Positions 46,373 to 57,040 of a stretch of DNA of 64,000 nucleotides are shown here, one piece after another (within the stretch, counting starts at the first letter, position 1; the number at the start of each line of letters is the position of its first letter). This stretch comes from Bolinopsis microptera. Its lineage: Eukaryota; Ctenophora; Tentaculata; Lobata; Bolinopsidae. The stretch covers positions 4,731,675-4,795,674 of the forward strand of contig NC_087078.1 in assembly GCF_026151205.1 (NCBI RefSeq). Reading direction: 5' to 3'. The notes beneath the pieces were generated by a model that had not been told where the DNA came from, searched no databases, and saw only the letters and a program-made list of their open reading frames with translations. Position numbers and translations under genes: made by a program.

Positions 46373-47960
46373 AGTAAAATCAGCTCCCACTAAGTGAAAC
46401 ACATTATTAAGTATAGTGATACACTAAGTGAAACAGTCTACTAAATATAGTGATACACTAAGTGAAACACTCTACTAAGTATAGTGATACACTAAGTGAA
46501 AAACTCTACTAGGTATAGTGATACACTAAGTGAAACACTCTACTAAGTATAGTGATACACTAAGTGAAACACTCTACTAAATATAGTGATACACTAAGTG
46601 AAACACTCTACTAAATATAGTGATACACTAAGTGAAACACTCTACTAACTTACTAAGTATAGTGATACCCTAAGTGAAACACTTTACTAAGTATAATAGT
46701 GATACACTAAGTGATACACTCTACTAAGTATAGTGATACACTAAGTGAAACACATTACTAAGTATAGTGATACACTAAGTGAAACACTCTACTAAATATA
46801 GTGATACACTAAGTGAAACACTCTACTAAGTATAGTGATACACTAAGTGAAAAACTCTACTAGGTATAGTGATACACTAAGTGAAACACTCTACTAAGTA
46901 TAGTGATACACTAAGTGAAACACTCTACTAAGTATAGTGATACACTAAGTGAAACACTCTACTAAATATAGTGATACACTAAGTGAAACACTCTACTAAC
47001 TTACTAAGTATAGTGATACACTAAGTGAAACAATCTACTAAGTATAGTGATACACTAAGTGAGACACTCTACTAAGTTTAGTGATACACTAAGTGAAACA
47101 CTCTACTAAGTTTAGTGATACACTAAGTGAGACACTTTACTAAGTATAGTGATACACTAAGTGAGACACTTTACTAAGTATAGTGATACACTAAGTGAGA
47201 CACTTTACTAAGTATAGTGATACACTAAGTGAGACACTTTACTAAGTATAGTGATACACTAAGTGAGACACTTTACTAAGTATAGTGATACACTAAGTGA
47301 GACACTTTACTAAGTATAGTGATACACTAAGTGAAAAACTCTACTAGGTATAGTGATACACTAAGTGAAACACTCTACTAAGTATAGTGATACACTAAGT
47401 GAAACACTCTACTAAGTATAGTGATACACTAAGTGAAACACTCTACTAAATATAGTGATACACTAAGTGAAACACTCTACTAACTTACTAAGTATAGTGA
47501 TACACTAAGTGAAACAATCTACTAAGTATAATGATACACTAAGTGAGACACTTTACTAAGTATAGTGATACACTAAGTGGGACACTCTACTAAGTTTAGT
47601 GATACACTAAGTGAAACACTCTACTAAGTTTAGTGATACACTAAGTGAGACACTTTACTAAGTATAGTGATACACTAAGTGAGACACTTTACTAAGTATA
47701 GTGATACACTAAGTGAGACACTTTACTAAGTATAGTGATACACTAAGTGAGACACTTTACTAAGTATAGTGATACACTAAGTGAGACACTTTACTAAGTA
47801 TAGTGATACACTAAGTGAGACACTTTACTAAGTATAGTGATACACTAAGTGAGACACTTTACTAAGTATAGTGATACACTAAGTGAGACACTTTACTAAG
47901 TATAGTGATACACTAAGTGAAACAATCTACTAAGTATAGTGATACCCTAAGTAGGCTTTA
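46373..47960. repeat. 34-bp minisatellite, 1.6 kb
   Basis: About 46 copies of GATACACTAAGTGAAACACT followed by CTACTAAGTATAGT. Variants (GAAACACTC, GAGACACTT, AAATATAG) cluster in blocks and a multi-unit segment is itself repeated (about 46750-47020 and 47330-47500), showing higher-order duplication. Confidence 0.94.
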
Positions 47961-47987
47961 TCTATAAGTTTTCTTGTTCCTCTACCT

Positions 47988-48076
47988 AACAGTCAGGGGT
48001 GTAGGCCCCCTCAGTCAGGGGTGTAGGCCCCCTCAGTCATGGGTGTAGGCCCCCTCAGTCAGGGGTGTGCCCCCCT
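47988..48076. repeat. 22-bp array (four copies)
   Basis: CAGTCAGGGGTGTAGGCCCC followed by CT, four copies. Confidence 0.85.
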
Positions 48077-48138
48077 GCCCCATCTTCCTGCACCCTGCTA
48101 ACAGTACTACTAGTAGTTCTTGTTCCTGATGATGTTTT

Positions 48139-49209
48139 CTAATAGGTCGGATTTGCGAAGTAGCAGGTTTTGTCACGAGAGAAGTCTATGCCATCCTCGA
48201 GACAATCTTGTTCAGTTTGGCACTTGATGAACTCGTCTGGAAAATATTCCAATCAAATTAAATTGAACGTGTCTCGACGTTTTATTAAATTGTAAGTTAA
48301 CCGTGACTTAATGAAACCTAAATAAATATGTATCGAAATTGTACCTATAAAATACACTAAAAAGATTTAAATTTAAGCTGTATTATCATTACAGATAGCT
48401 AGGAAACATAAAAACGGGCAGCAGTTTCGAAAACCCTTTTAATTTTGATACCATTGCTTTTATTAAGTCAAATGCTGTTACCTTTTTTATTAAGCGCAAG
48501 AGAGTATCCACGGTGATTCACAGCACATTCATTTTCCTTATTCAGACACTGCTTCCAACAGTACCCTTTCTGCAAGGAAATTTAATTATTCACTATTCGA
48601 ATCATCGCTGATAATAATAATTATCATTTAAAATTATGAAATGAGGTTTTCAATATGAAACAACCATTTATAAATACACACTGATTTGCTGAGAAAGTTC
48701 TAGATAATTGTGGTATAACAGCAGCGTGTTAAGAGATTCAATACATACATGACAGTATAATTCAACTTCAAGAGTCACGTGATTCTGCTACATATAGACA
48801 AAATGGAAGACAAATGTTGGCTGTGTTAACCGCTGCTAGAAATATATAACCACAGTTAGGGGTCGTTCACATGTTACGTAATCAGCTGAGGGGGGGGGGG
48901 GGGGGTTCCGAATGATTACGCTAGTGTAATTTTGACACAATAGCTATGTGTAAAACTGATTACGGAGCTGGGAGGGGGGGGGGGGGTAAAAATGATCCAA
49001 AAAATGATTACGTAATAATATGTGAACGACCCCTAACCGCGTAATACCTGACAACCATAGCTGCAGAAGCTGTTGTCGAGATCGCAGTGTCCGAATATCT
49101 CTCCATTCTCCGGCATGTGATAAGCACACCCCTTCTGTGATATGTTCTCGTAGGAGTTAGATGACGTAACCAGTAGCAACGTGACCACCACACTGCAAAA
49201 CGCTTTCAT
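48139..49209 (-). CDS. Small secreted cysteine-rich protein, three exons
   Basis: Exons 49048-49209, 48482-48569 and 48139-48236 join in phase to about 115 residues. The start MKAFCSVVVTLLLVTSSNS is a clear signal peptide. The mature part of about 96 residues has ten cysteines, including the close groups FCSYGCQ, YCWKQCLN and KCQTEQDC, so five disulphides are likely. There is no membrane segment or recognised domain name; the spacing suggests a disulphide-stabilised extracellular peptide such as a matrix, immune or gland product, and I do not assign a function. Each intron has a canonical acceptor (TTGCAG, TTCCAG). A MITE occupies intron 1 close to its donor. Confidence 0.78.
48859..49033. 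mobile_element. MITE with GGGGTCGTTCACAT termini (175 bp)
   Basis: Inverted ends GGGGTCGTTCACATGTTACG and its complement (TAATATGTGAACGACCCC at the right) flanked by TA on both sides, with poly-G tracts inside. It is inserted in intron 1 of the cysteine-rich gene, starting 14 nt from the donor (minus-strand sense). Confidence 0.82.
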
Positions 49210-49614
49210 ACCGCTACTCTAGTAAGGGAGGAGACTGAGGCTTCAAATAATTGTGAACTAACTAATTAGTAATTAGTATAAATGCAATAATCGAACTCGG
49301 CTTCGCCTCGTGCGATTATTGTATCAATTTCCACTCGGCTGCGCCTCGTGCAATTAATAGTGTAATCGCATTATACGCAGTTAGATTAGCGTATATAAAT
49401 ATCTCCGGGATTTCGACGCGGGATCATATTATCACTCAGCCCGGCCCGCTGTTAGATAAACATCTCAAGGTGATATCATCCCGCCCCGGAAATTTGTATA
49501 AACCCGGCCCGCTTTTTAGTCGTAACTGATGTTTATCATTCAATTCTCCGACTTACAATAATCAATGATACTGCTGATTAGAACTCGATAATAGTAGAAC
49601 AGTTAGACGCGCGA

Positions 49615-49710
49615 TCACGTGGGCGCGTCACGTGCGTACCACGTGCCACCAATAGCATACGCCGAGTCTATACCACGTGACACGAAAGCGCACCACGTGA
49701 TATGAAACAC
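49615..49710 (+). promoter_or_regulatory. E-box cluster with CCAAT box
   Basis: Five CACGTG sites (in GATCACGTGGG, GTCACGTGCG, ACCACGTGCC, ACCACGTGAC, ACCACGTGAT) and one ACCAATAG within about 95 bp, roughly 200-290 bp upstream of the ORF at 49907. Palindromic CACGTG is the bHLH-zip (Myc/USF-type) site. Confidence 0.6.
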
Positions 49711-49906
49711 CGTAACCGTCCACTTCTTTTACACGCAAATTCCTGGGAACGTTGCCAAAGCAGCTAATTCTTGGAATTTCTCCAACGCGTGGCGTGAGAA
49801 GTTGGCGACTAGCCAGCTACCCTTGTCCGTGCCCTAAAAATAGTATTGTTTTGCTTGCTCTCCTTCCAGCTCTTGTTCCTGCTAACGTTCAAGCTATTGC
49901 TCCACT

Positions 49907-50128
49907 ATGACAGATCGGTTTGACATTCAGATTGATGAACTGCTTTCCAATCGTGTTCCGGACAGTACAGTTAGAGTCAACAACTGGGCTCTAAACAAAT
50001 TTAATTCTTGGCTTCAGTCATCCAGATTTCACTTGTTATCACCATCACAAATAGAAATGAAAATATTACTAAAATCAGACCCGTATTCCGAAATAAAAAC
50101 TATTTTATCACTCTCTTCTAAAGTATAA
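49907..50128 (+). CDS. Short ORF resembling the N-terminus of Crypton/KCTD1-like tyrosine recombinase proteins
   Basis: 73 codons from ATG with an in-frame stop. RVNNWALNKFNSWLQSS resembles the helix near the start of Crypton-derived proteins, where a Trp-Ala-x-x-x-Phe-x-x-Trp pattern precedes the recombinase core. The conserved catalytic R-H-R-Y part is absent; after FHLLSPSQIEMKI the frame runs quickly to a stop and then into the hairpin cluster, consistent with an internal deletion. It could equally be an unrelated small protein. The upstream E-box/CCAAT region suggests it is or was transcribed. Confidence 0.45.
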   Translation: MTDRFDIQIDELLSNRVPDSTVRVNNWALNKFNSWLQSSRFHLLSPSQIEMKILLKSDPYSEIKTILSLSSKV

Positions 50129-50340
50129 ATCCCTTGTCGAAATCGCCGGAGATAATTATAATCCATAAACACTTCACGCTCAGGGCTAAATAAATGTAAT
50201 CCCTCAGCTGGCGCTTCGGGATTACATATTAACACAAAACTCGTGCGCTGCGCGCACTCGTATGTGTTTATCAGATCATCCCGCTAGCGCGGGATGATCT
50301 GTTATATAAACCCTTTGCGTGGCGGGTTTATGTTATTATA

Positions 50341-51889
50341 ACTATACTGTTAAGACTGGCACCGCTGCAATTGCACCACTCCCACTAAATCGCCCAAATT
50401 TTGAAAATCTTGACGTCAATCGATGTATTTTTGGACAATGATTCCAAATCATCCCCATGACGCGACGTAATACTAATAATAAATAATAAGGTAATAATAA
50501 ATAAAGTAAAACTGCTTCCCTGCGGAGGTTTGAGCAAAATAATATAAGCTTAAGTCCATGGTGACATTTTTGTAATATAAATCACACTTGTATTGCTAAG
50601 TTAGAATATGCATAATAAGTCATATAAAACTTGATGTTTCCTTTTTATATTGTTTGATAGTGCACTCCTCGGTATCCAAACGAGGATACATTCCAATAAA
50701 ATGGAAAAGGTCAAATGGGCGTCAATAAGATGTAAACTTAAAGTATTTGCTAAATAGAATATAGTGACACTGTCCCGATACTTCTAATATATATTATTAA
50801 CGGAATACAATTACTGTAGGTTAATCACACAAACAATGCTTTTAACAATTATATAATGCTCATCAATCTATAATTGAATATGATCCCCCCCTCTATATAA
50901 TCAATCATCGCACATCTATTAATAGATTATTGGTACTGCGTCTAATTGATAGTCAAGTGCCCATGAAGCTTGCACTAAGTGAGTTACTAAGTCACCACGC
51001 ACTGAACTCAATCAAGCCACACAAATACGCATTATGTCTTACGAGATACAACAATCCGATGCATATTTGATCTATATTAGCACTGCTATGGCAGATACAG
51101 GGGAAACGTCCATCCCGTCGCAAAAACGCCCAGAAATGCACTGGCCCCCCTGCACTTGACTGGTAGAACAACATGCTTTGTCACTGGCCTACATAGTTTA
51201 GGTAGTGATAGTTGTAGGGGTTATGTAAAGCACTACTCAGTACTCCCATCTGGCATCTTGTAAAGTCGCTGCTTTCGTGTGCTATCTGTGTCATCACGCC
51301 TCCGCAAGCGTTTTTGTAAACTCTACTGTTATATAATAGTGCGTTCTATTTAGCCTTCTGTATTAGCTGTTTAAAATGTAAATTCAACTTCTGTTGTTTT
51401 GGCTTTTAGTAGCTCTAATCTTATATCTAGATCAAATAAAGATCCTGCCAAGATCTCTCACAGATTGTAATCTTACCACGATGTTGACACTGTTATATTA
51501 CCCAGATATTAACGTAAGATCATCACAGTTAGGCTAGCTCTATACGTGTGACCATGTCGTAACAGTCAGACAGACTTTAGTTAGTGGCGGGGCACACCCT
51601 TCTCTCAAAACATAACGTCTGTAAAGATCTTGTAGTTACTGATCTTACAGTTTCTTTGGTAGGTTTCAAGTTGGCTACCTGACAGAAAAATAAACTTTCT
51701 TTGATATTAATATCATTAATGGCACTGGCAGTCGTTTTGTAATTTAAACTAAGGTATTTAGATGTGACATAATATAATAATATGACATGATTATAATATG
51801 ATAGTTAAATAAGACACAGACTTCAAAACTTAAACTTGAACATAACACGAGGAAATATGGACAGAACTGAACAAGAACAAAAACCACAG
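50341..51889. other. Gene-free AT-rich interval
   Basis: No supported gene. A fragment of the TTAGGG-containing dispersed repeat lies at about 50405-50465 (GTCAATCGATGTATTTTTGG, AATCATCCCCATGACGCGAC). Confidence 0.5.
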
Positions 51890-52056
51890 TTGGTTCGTGC
51901 GTCAATTTTTCGGGAAAAGTACGTAAAGTGCGTTTGAATTATTTCGTGCGTTAAAAGTGCGTTTAAGTACATTTACCGTTGAATTCACCGTTTTACGTTT
52001 TTTCGTACTTTAAGTGCGTTATGTTTTAAAAGTACGTTAAGTGCGCACGAACCGAC
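51890..52056. mobile_element. MITE with TGGTTCGTGCG termini (~167 bp)
   Basis: Left TTGGTTCGTGCG and right CGCACGAACCGA are inverted. The interior alternates AAGTACGTAAAGTGCGTTT and its inverse, so the whole can fold into one long imperfect hairpin. Confidence 0.65.
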
Positions 52057-52513
52057 TATGAAAAAAACCACATTCAAAGACTGAAAAATCTGGAGGACTC
52101 TGCAACCCAGGAATCAACTACTTAGATATCATCGCTCAATAATCTGTTTGGTATCAACGTTACATTCTTTGATTTTCCGACTTTAAATGGTTGATTTAAA
52201 ATTGATTACAAATTTTGGAAACATGCAGGGATATAGACCTGATATTGATGGTATATATACTAAAAATACTCTAGCACAATAATTGTAACTGCAGTTTTAC
52301 AGAACTCTAAACGCTTAATGAACACACTTGCAGGTACCACCCGTATTCACACTCAGACCTGAGTTGAGTCATTTTCCGATTCGAGATTGGGGACGGGTTC
52401 TATAAACAAACAATTAACAATCAAACAAGTACATGATGGTGTAATTAATGCATTTCTAAGCTTAAGATATTATATTAGGGACATTTGAGCTGCAAATTCT
52501 TTCAAAATTATTC

Positions 52514-52606
52514 GAGGTGTATAGTGGCCGAGGAGTCTCATTTAAACAATTTTGTATTTTAAATTTTTTTAAATGAGACTCCTCGGCCACCATACATCTG
52601 AGGTGG
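52514..52606. repeat. Long hairpin / palindromic MITE
   Basis: ATAGTGGCCGAGGAGTCTCA at the left pairs with TGAGACTCCTCGGCCACCAT at the right, continuing into TTTAAA; stem about 28 bp, loop about 20 bp of AT. Confidence 0.8.
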
Positions 52607-52699
52607 CATCTTATCTGAGATTGTTCTTTTAACCACGAACTATGATTCTCTGGTTTGATTGGATTTTATTATCGAGTAAAATTTACATTTCTAAACACA

Positions 52700-53030
52700 A
52701 TTAAATATTCTGGGATGATGATTAATCACTCGACTGTCATCTGATTTCAACCCTAACCCTAACCCAATCCCTAACTGAAGCATATGCTGAAACCCTAACC
52801 CTAACGAGAAATTAGACCAACTACCTTATATGGTCATACCACGATGTGATCGAGACAATTTTTCGCCGATATCTCGCGAGGGGAGCATTTTAACCCTATG
52901 TCATGTGGGGTGATTCGGAATCAGCGTTCGAAAATACATCTTACTGAGTGGATTTCAACTGTCAGAGGCCCTTTTAGAAAAATCTCTAAGATCGACTGTA
53001 GAGTGATTTAGAGATTTAGCACGCTAGAAT
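52700..53030. mobile_element. Dispersed repeat with interstitial CCCTAA tracts, copy 2
   Basis: Inverse of 27990-28412: GATGATTAATCACTCGACTG, AACCCTAACCCTAACCCAAT, CATTTTAACCCTATGTCATG and ATCGACTGTAGAGTGATTTA in the reversed order. Confidence 0.75.
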
Positions 53031-53751
53031 GTTTTCAGTGTGAGAAATACTCTGAGTAACAGATCCTTCTTGCATAATATGATAACTTTCAACAGTTTTA
53101 ATACTTTCAACACTTAGCTATACAACAAATAATTTGCCCACATTCCTGTTTTATATTTCCTTTTACTATATTTTAGTAGCAGGGAATAGTTCAATGTGCC
53201 CTTCGATGTATACGATTTCTGACAACAAAGGGTCGTTTATTATGTCATTCTAAACCAAAATCGTTTAGGTACACAATTTGTATCGCTAGACACAACCCTA
53301 CTTGGCACAAAACAACAAAGTAGTTGCCCAATTTGGTATCTTTCCTTACTACACGCGTGTAGCCAAAATGACAGATTTTTGTCAATATCTCTACATAAAG
53401 CATTAAAGGGCTTATATTACTTTATAAGTTGTATATTATAAATGTGACGTTTGCAGTCATTTTAAGCTAAATTTCAAGTCTTTACGACCTTCTTAGTTCA
53501 AGTTACCAAAATCCAGTGCCATTTTTGGTTCGCTGAGCCAAAAAACAGTTTTTGCCAATATCTATAAAACAAAGCACTGGAGGCTTTATGTTGCTTTATA
53601 ACTTGTATAACTATATAAATACTTAAATATGGCTTCTTGCGGAAATTTTAAGCTTGAAATGAAGTATCTATGACCTTCAGGATCCGAAATACTAAAATCC
53701 CGTATACGCGAATGAGGGTAATTTAGAAAATTTGCCCTGTAGGGTTGTGTC
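53031..53751. other. Gene-free AT-rich interval
   Basis: Two loosely similar blocks (about 53330-53500 and 53530-53700) share patterns such as GCCAAAATGACAGATTTTTG versus GCCAAAAAACAGTTTTTGCC. No gene. Confidence 0.45.
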
Positions 53752-54762
53752 CAGGGATCGACCGGGACCCCGAAAAAAGTGCCGGGACCGGTATTATGCT
53801 GGGACCGGGAATAAGACCGGGACCGGAATAAGACCGGGACCGGGATTAAGGTATAATTTTAAAAGTATAATTTTTCTTAGCTATGATCCCGGTCCCAATT
53901 CCGGCTTAAGGGGGGGGGGGGGGGGGGGGGGGTTCACCCTGATTTTTTTGTGAAACTTGGTTTCGAGATAGCAGTTCAGTTGACCAACAAACTAGGACCA
54001 GTGACCGAACTTTTGAGGGGGTTCCGAACCCCAACCGCCAAACGGTTTAATTTAGCCAAAAACCCTGAACATACTCAAAACCATATGAATTTTCATCAAG
54101 ATTGGACAAAAAATGACGGAGTTATGAGCCAAAAACCATATGACCATATTTGGGCATACGCACCAAATTTAATAAATTTTGGCCCATAAATTGGTCAAAT
54201 ATCAATATTTTTGAATAAAACTAACTTTATATGGAAGGTAAGTTATATAATACTACACATTCTCTGTGATTATCAGCTCAGTATCTACCTAACTGTGGAT
54301 TCTGTGTTCAAATATCGCAAAAAATGAACAAAATTGCCCATATCTCAGTTCGCGATATTTGCAAAACTGATGTCACTCAAAACAATAGAACTCAATAGGG
54401 TTTCAATATTTTTACATGAAATTTTCAGAATCAACGTAGACTCGCATTTCGACCTTAAGCTTTGTATTGAAATTTTAAGTTAGGCCTTTAAAAAAATTTG
54501 GCGGCCAAATTCTAAAACTTGCCAGGCATTTTTCAGAATTTGGCCGCCAAATTTTTTTAACTTGTCGAAATGCGATTCTACGTTGATTCTGAAAATTTCA
54601 TGTAAAAATATTGAAACCCTATTGAGTTCTATTGTTTTGAGTGAAATCAGTTTTGCTAATATCGCGAACTGAGATATGGGCAATTTTGTTCATTCTTTTC
54701 GATTATTTGAACACAGAATCCACAGTTAGGTAGATACTGAGCTGATACAGAGAATGTGTAAT

Positions 54763-55663
54763 ACCTTATCGGACCTTATTTGGACGGACATTACATGAAC
54801 GGACATAATTGTGAACGGACATTAATATGAACGCTCGAAGGCATTCAAAACCATCAAAAATCCGAATTTTTTTCAATTTTTTGACGTTTTTTTAATTTCA
54901 GCAAATGATTTTTTAATCCATTTTTTATACAGTAAGTAAGAAAAGCAGTCATTAAGCAGTAAAAATGTTAAAATATGTGTACATGATCAGTGTCTAATAT
55001 CACATATCATCTTCATTAAATGGGTTTTCGTGCATGAAATAGTCCATGCTTAAACAAGCATCAGTGATTTCTAGCTTTGTGGAAACCTTTTTTATCAAAC
55101 TACCCCGGTCCTGCGTTTCATTGTTAACTTTTACAAGCCATTCGGCGTGAAGTGGTTTTAACTTAAACAACTTTAGGTTAACCTTGTCCTTAACATTACG
55201 TGGAGCTCTCCTAGCACTGTTTCATTACCGCCCCCGAGTAATATGAACTATAACAACGTCGGACAATGTCCTTGGGAACACGATTTACCGTAATATCTAG
55301 AGGCTGGAACAAGTTTTCCATGTTGGCGGGGACTAGTTCATGAACTATGTTGTTGAGTGCCATAATTTCGTTGACTTTTTTCCGCCAAGTGACCCTTGAA
55401 AACATCATATACTAGTAGAGTTTTCTGTGCCTCCGGCAGACCAAGGAGAACCTTTCCGTCGTTAACTTACGGCACAATAAAGTTCTCAAAGTTGTCATAT
55501 TCTGGACAAAAAGTTCGAAATGGAAAAATTTTTGAAAAAATTTCAACGGACTTTAACTTGGACAGACATTAATTGAACGGACTTTATTTGAACGGACATT
55601 AAAATGAACGCTAGGGCCTCCAGCGTTCAAGTAATGTCCGTCCAAATAAGGTCCGATAAGGTA
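54763..55663. mobile_element. pogo-type element, ~0.9 kb, degraded
   Basis: Inverted ends TACCTTATCGGACCTTATTT and AAATAAGGTCCGATAAGGTA, with TA at both tips as expected for Tc1/mariner-pogo elements. GAACGGACATTA sub-repeats lie next to both ends. It carries the transposase relic at 55000-55500 and shares its ends with the MITE at 4981. Confidence 0.78.
55000..55500 (-). pseudogene. pogo/Tigger-type DDE_1 transposase, C-terminal relic
   Basis: Minus strand. From about 55445 down: KTLLVYDVFKGHLAEK, then a one-base frameshift in an A run near 55378, then VNEIMALNNIVHELVPANME and NLFQPLDITVNRVPKDIVRR, which fit the DDE_1 pattern of a catalytic Asp before a His, a Pro-rich step and a QPLD motif. 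Another break follows near 55210, after which LFKLKPLHAEWLVKV and a tail ending MHENPFNEDDM fit the end of the family. The N-terminal half with the HTH domains and the first acidic residues is missing. Inactive. Confidence 0.72.
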
Positions 55664-56105
55664 TAAGCTTACCTTCCATATAAAGTTGGTTTCATTCACA
55701 AATATTGATATTTGACCAATCTATGGGCCAAAATCTATTAAATTTGGTGCGTATGCCCAAATATGGTCATATGGTTTTTGGCTCATAACTCAGTCAATTT
55801 TTGTCCAATCTTGATGAAAATTCATATACGAGTTCAGGGGACCACTAGCTACAAGTAAAGCACCTAAAATATGGGTTTTGAGCATGTTCAGGGTATTTGG
55901 CTAAATTGGGCCTAATTTGGAGCAAATATGGGCGTGGCTGCCCCGTGGTAACAGTTTGGCGGTTGGGGTCCGGAACCCCCTCAAAAGTTTGGTCACTGGT
56001 CCTAGTTTGTTGGTCAACTGCTATCTCGAAACCAAGTTTCACAAAAAAATCAGGGTGAACCCCCCCTTAAGCCGGAATTGGGACCGGGATCATAGCTTAA
56101 AAAAT

Positions 56106-57040
56106 TATACTTTTAATATTCTTTGATCTTATAATTTATAATGGCGTTAGGTGCAGTATTTGAACACTATTTTTTGTCAGAAAGTTGGTTGATCAGTGTA
56201 TTGGATTTCTAGAATATTGTACATTTGATGTTAGCGTAAAAGTGAAACATATGTACTACTGGTATTTGGTTATACGTATCTATTAGACTATTAGAGTCTG
56301 AGTAGCTGTTGCATTATGGTTTATCAGAGCGACTCTTTACCTACAAGGCAACTGTTTTTACTTGTAGAGAGAAATCCCAAGCCGCCAAAGAGTTCCTGAT
56401 CTGTAAATCTAAGAGAGAGGTGAGCTTCTGACAAAGAAAGAGTACAAGAATCAGTGTGGACGGTGATATCAAGAAAGGAAGAAACAGTGATACTGACGAA
56501 TCTGTCAGAGAGATTGACGATGATGCAGCGACTTGGAAGCAACTGACCAACTCCTACGCAGTACTTCAGACGAACCCAGATCTCCAACGAGGTTACCAGA
56601 TATTTGAAGGACAAGCTGGAGCCCCAGAGACGTAATCACAAAATTTTTCAAATTTTTCATATTTTAAATTCTTAAAAACGTAGCTGTACATTCCTTTATT
56701 TATTAAATCACAGTATCAAACGATAACTTACAATTTTATAACCGTACAGTAATTGTATTCTTACAAAATACTAATTTTTTACCGTTTCCATTTTAAAGGA
56801 TTCATGAGTAAAATCAACTTTGGCGGTGCAATTTCATTCAGCGTGTCCATAAGCAGTATAACGATACTCAAGCGGATGTGGTTATCAAACGTTAATGATA
56901 ATGATAAGAATAATGAGTTTTAAATTGTACTATTTGTCGCAAGTCCTTAGCAACGTTATTTATTTGTTGTTAACTTTTCATGTAACATTGTTCCTAACAA
57001 TATGGTTATATCTTATATTATATATTATATATAGGAACAG
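56106..57040. other. Interval upstream of the UNC93-like pseudogene
   Basis: GC-richer patch at 56330-56635 is open on the minus strand (96 codons, 56324-56614) and in one plus frame without ATG (ISVDGDIKKGRNSDTDE, ending GYQIFEGQAGAPET). Its composition looks coding-like but I recognise no domain; it could be an exon or an old gene relic on either strand. The rest is AT-rich without features. Confidence 0.3.

Larger units (their letters stand above)
49280..50340. mobile_element. Hairpin-rich element carrying a Crypton-like ORF
   Basis: Left cluster: hairpins at 49286-49320 (AATAATCG/CGATTATT around ACTCGGCTTCGCCTCGTG) and 49326-49355. Right cluster: 50195-50226 (TGTAATCCC/GGGATTACA), 50231-50268 (AACACA/TGTGTT), 50272-50301 (CAGATCATCCCGC/GCGGGATGATCTG, perfect) and 50306-50331 (ATAAACCC/GGGTTTAT). 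Between them lie an E-box-rich promoter-like region and a 73-codon ORF. A mobile element is inferred from this layout; a second copy in the window was not found. Confidence 0.55.
53752..56105. mobile_element. Compound inverted-repeat element with a CAGGGATCGACCGGG end
   Basis: The left end CAGGGATCGACCGGGACC matches the hAT element at 18200. A long inner inverted repeat pairs about 53875-54250 with about 55665-56105 (both carry GATCCCGGTCCCAATTCCGG or its inverse, and GGTTTCGAGATAGCAGTT). A second nested palindrome pairs about 54265-54480 with 54535-54760. The GGACATTA-family element (54763-55663) is inserted between. The outer right hAT end is missing. Confidence 0.75.
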
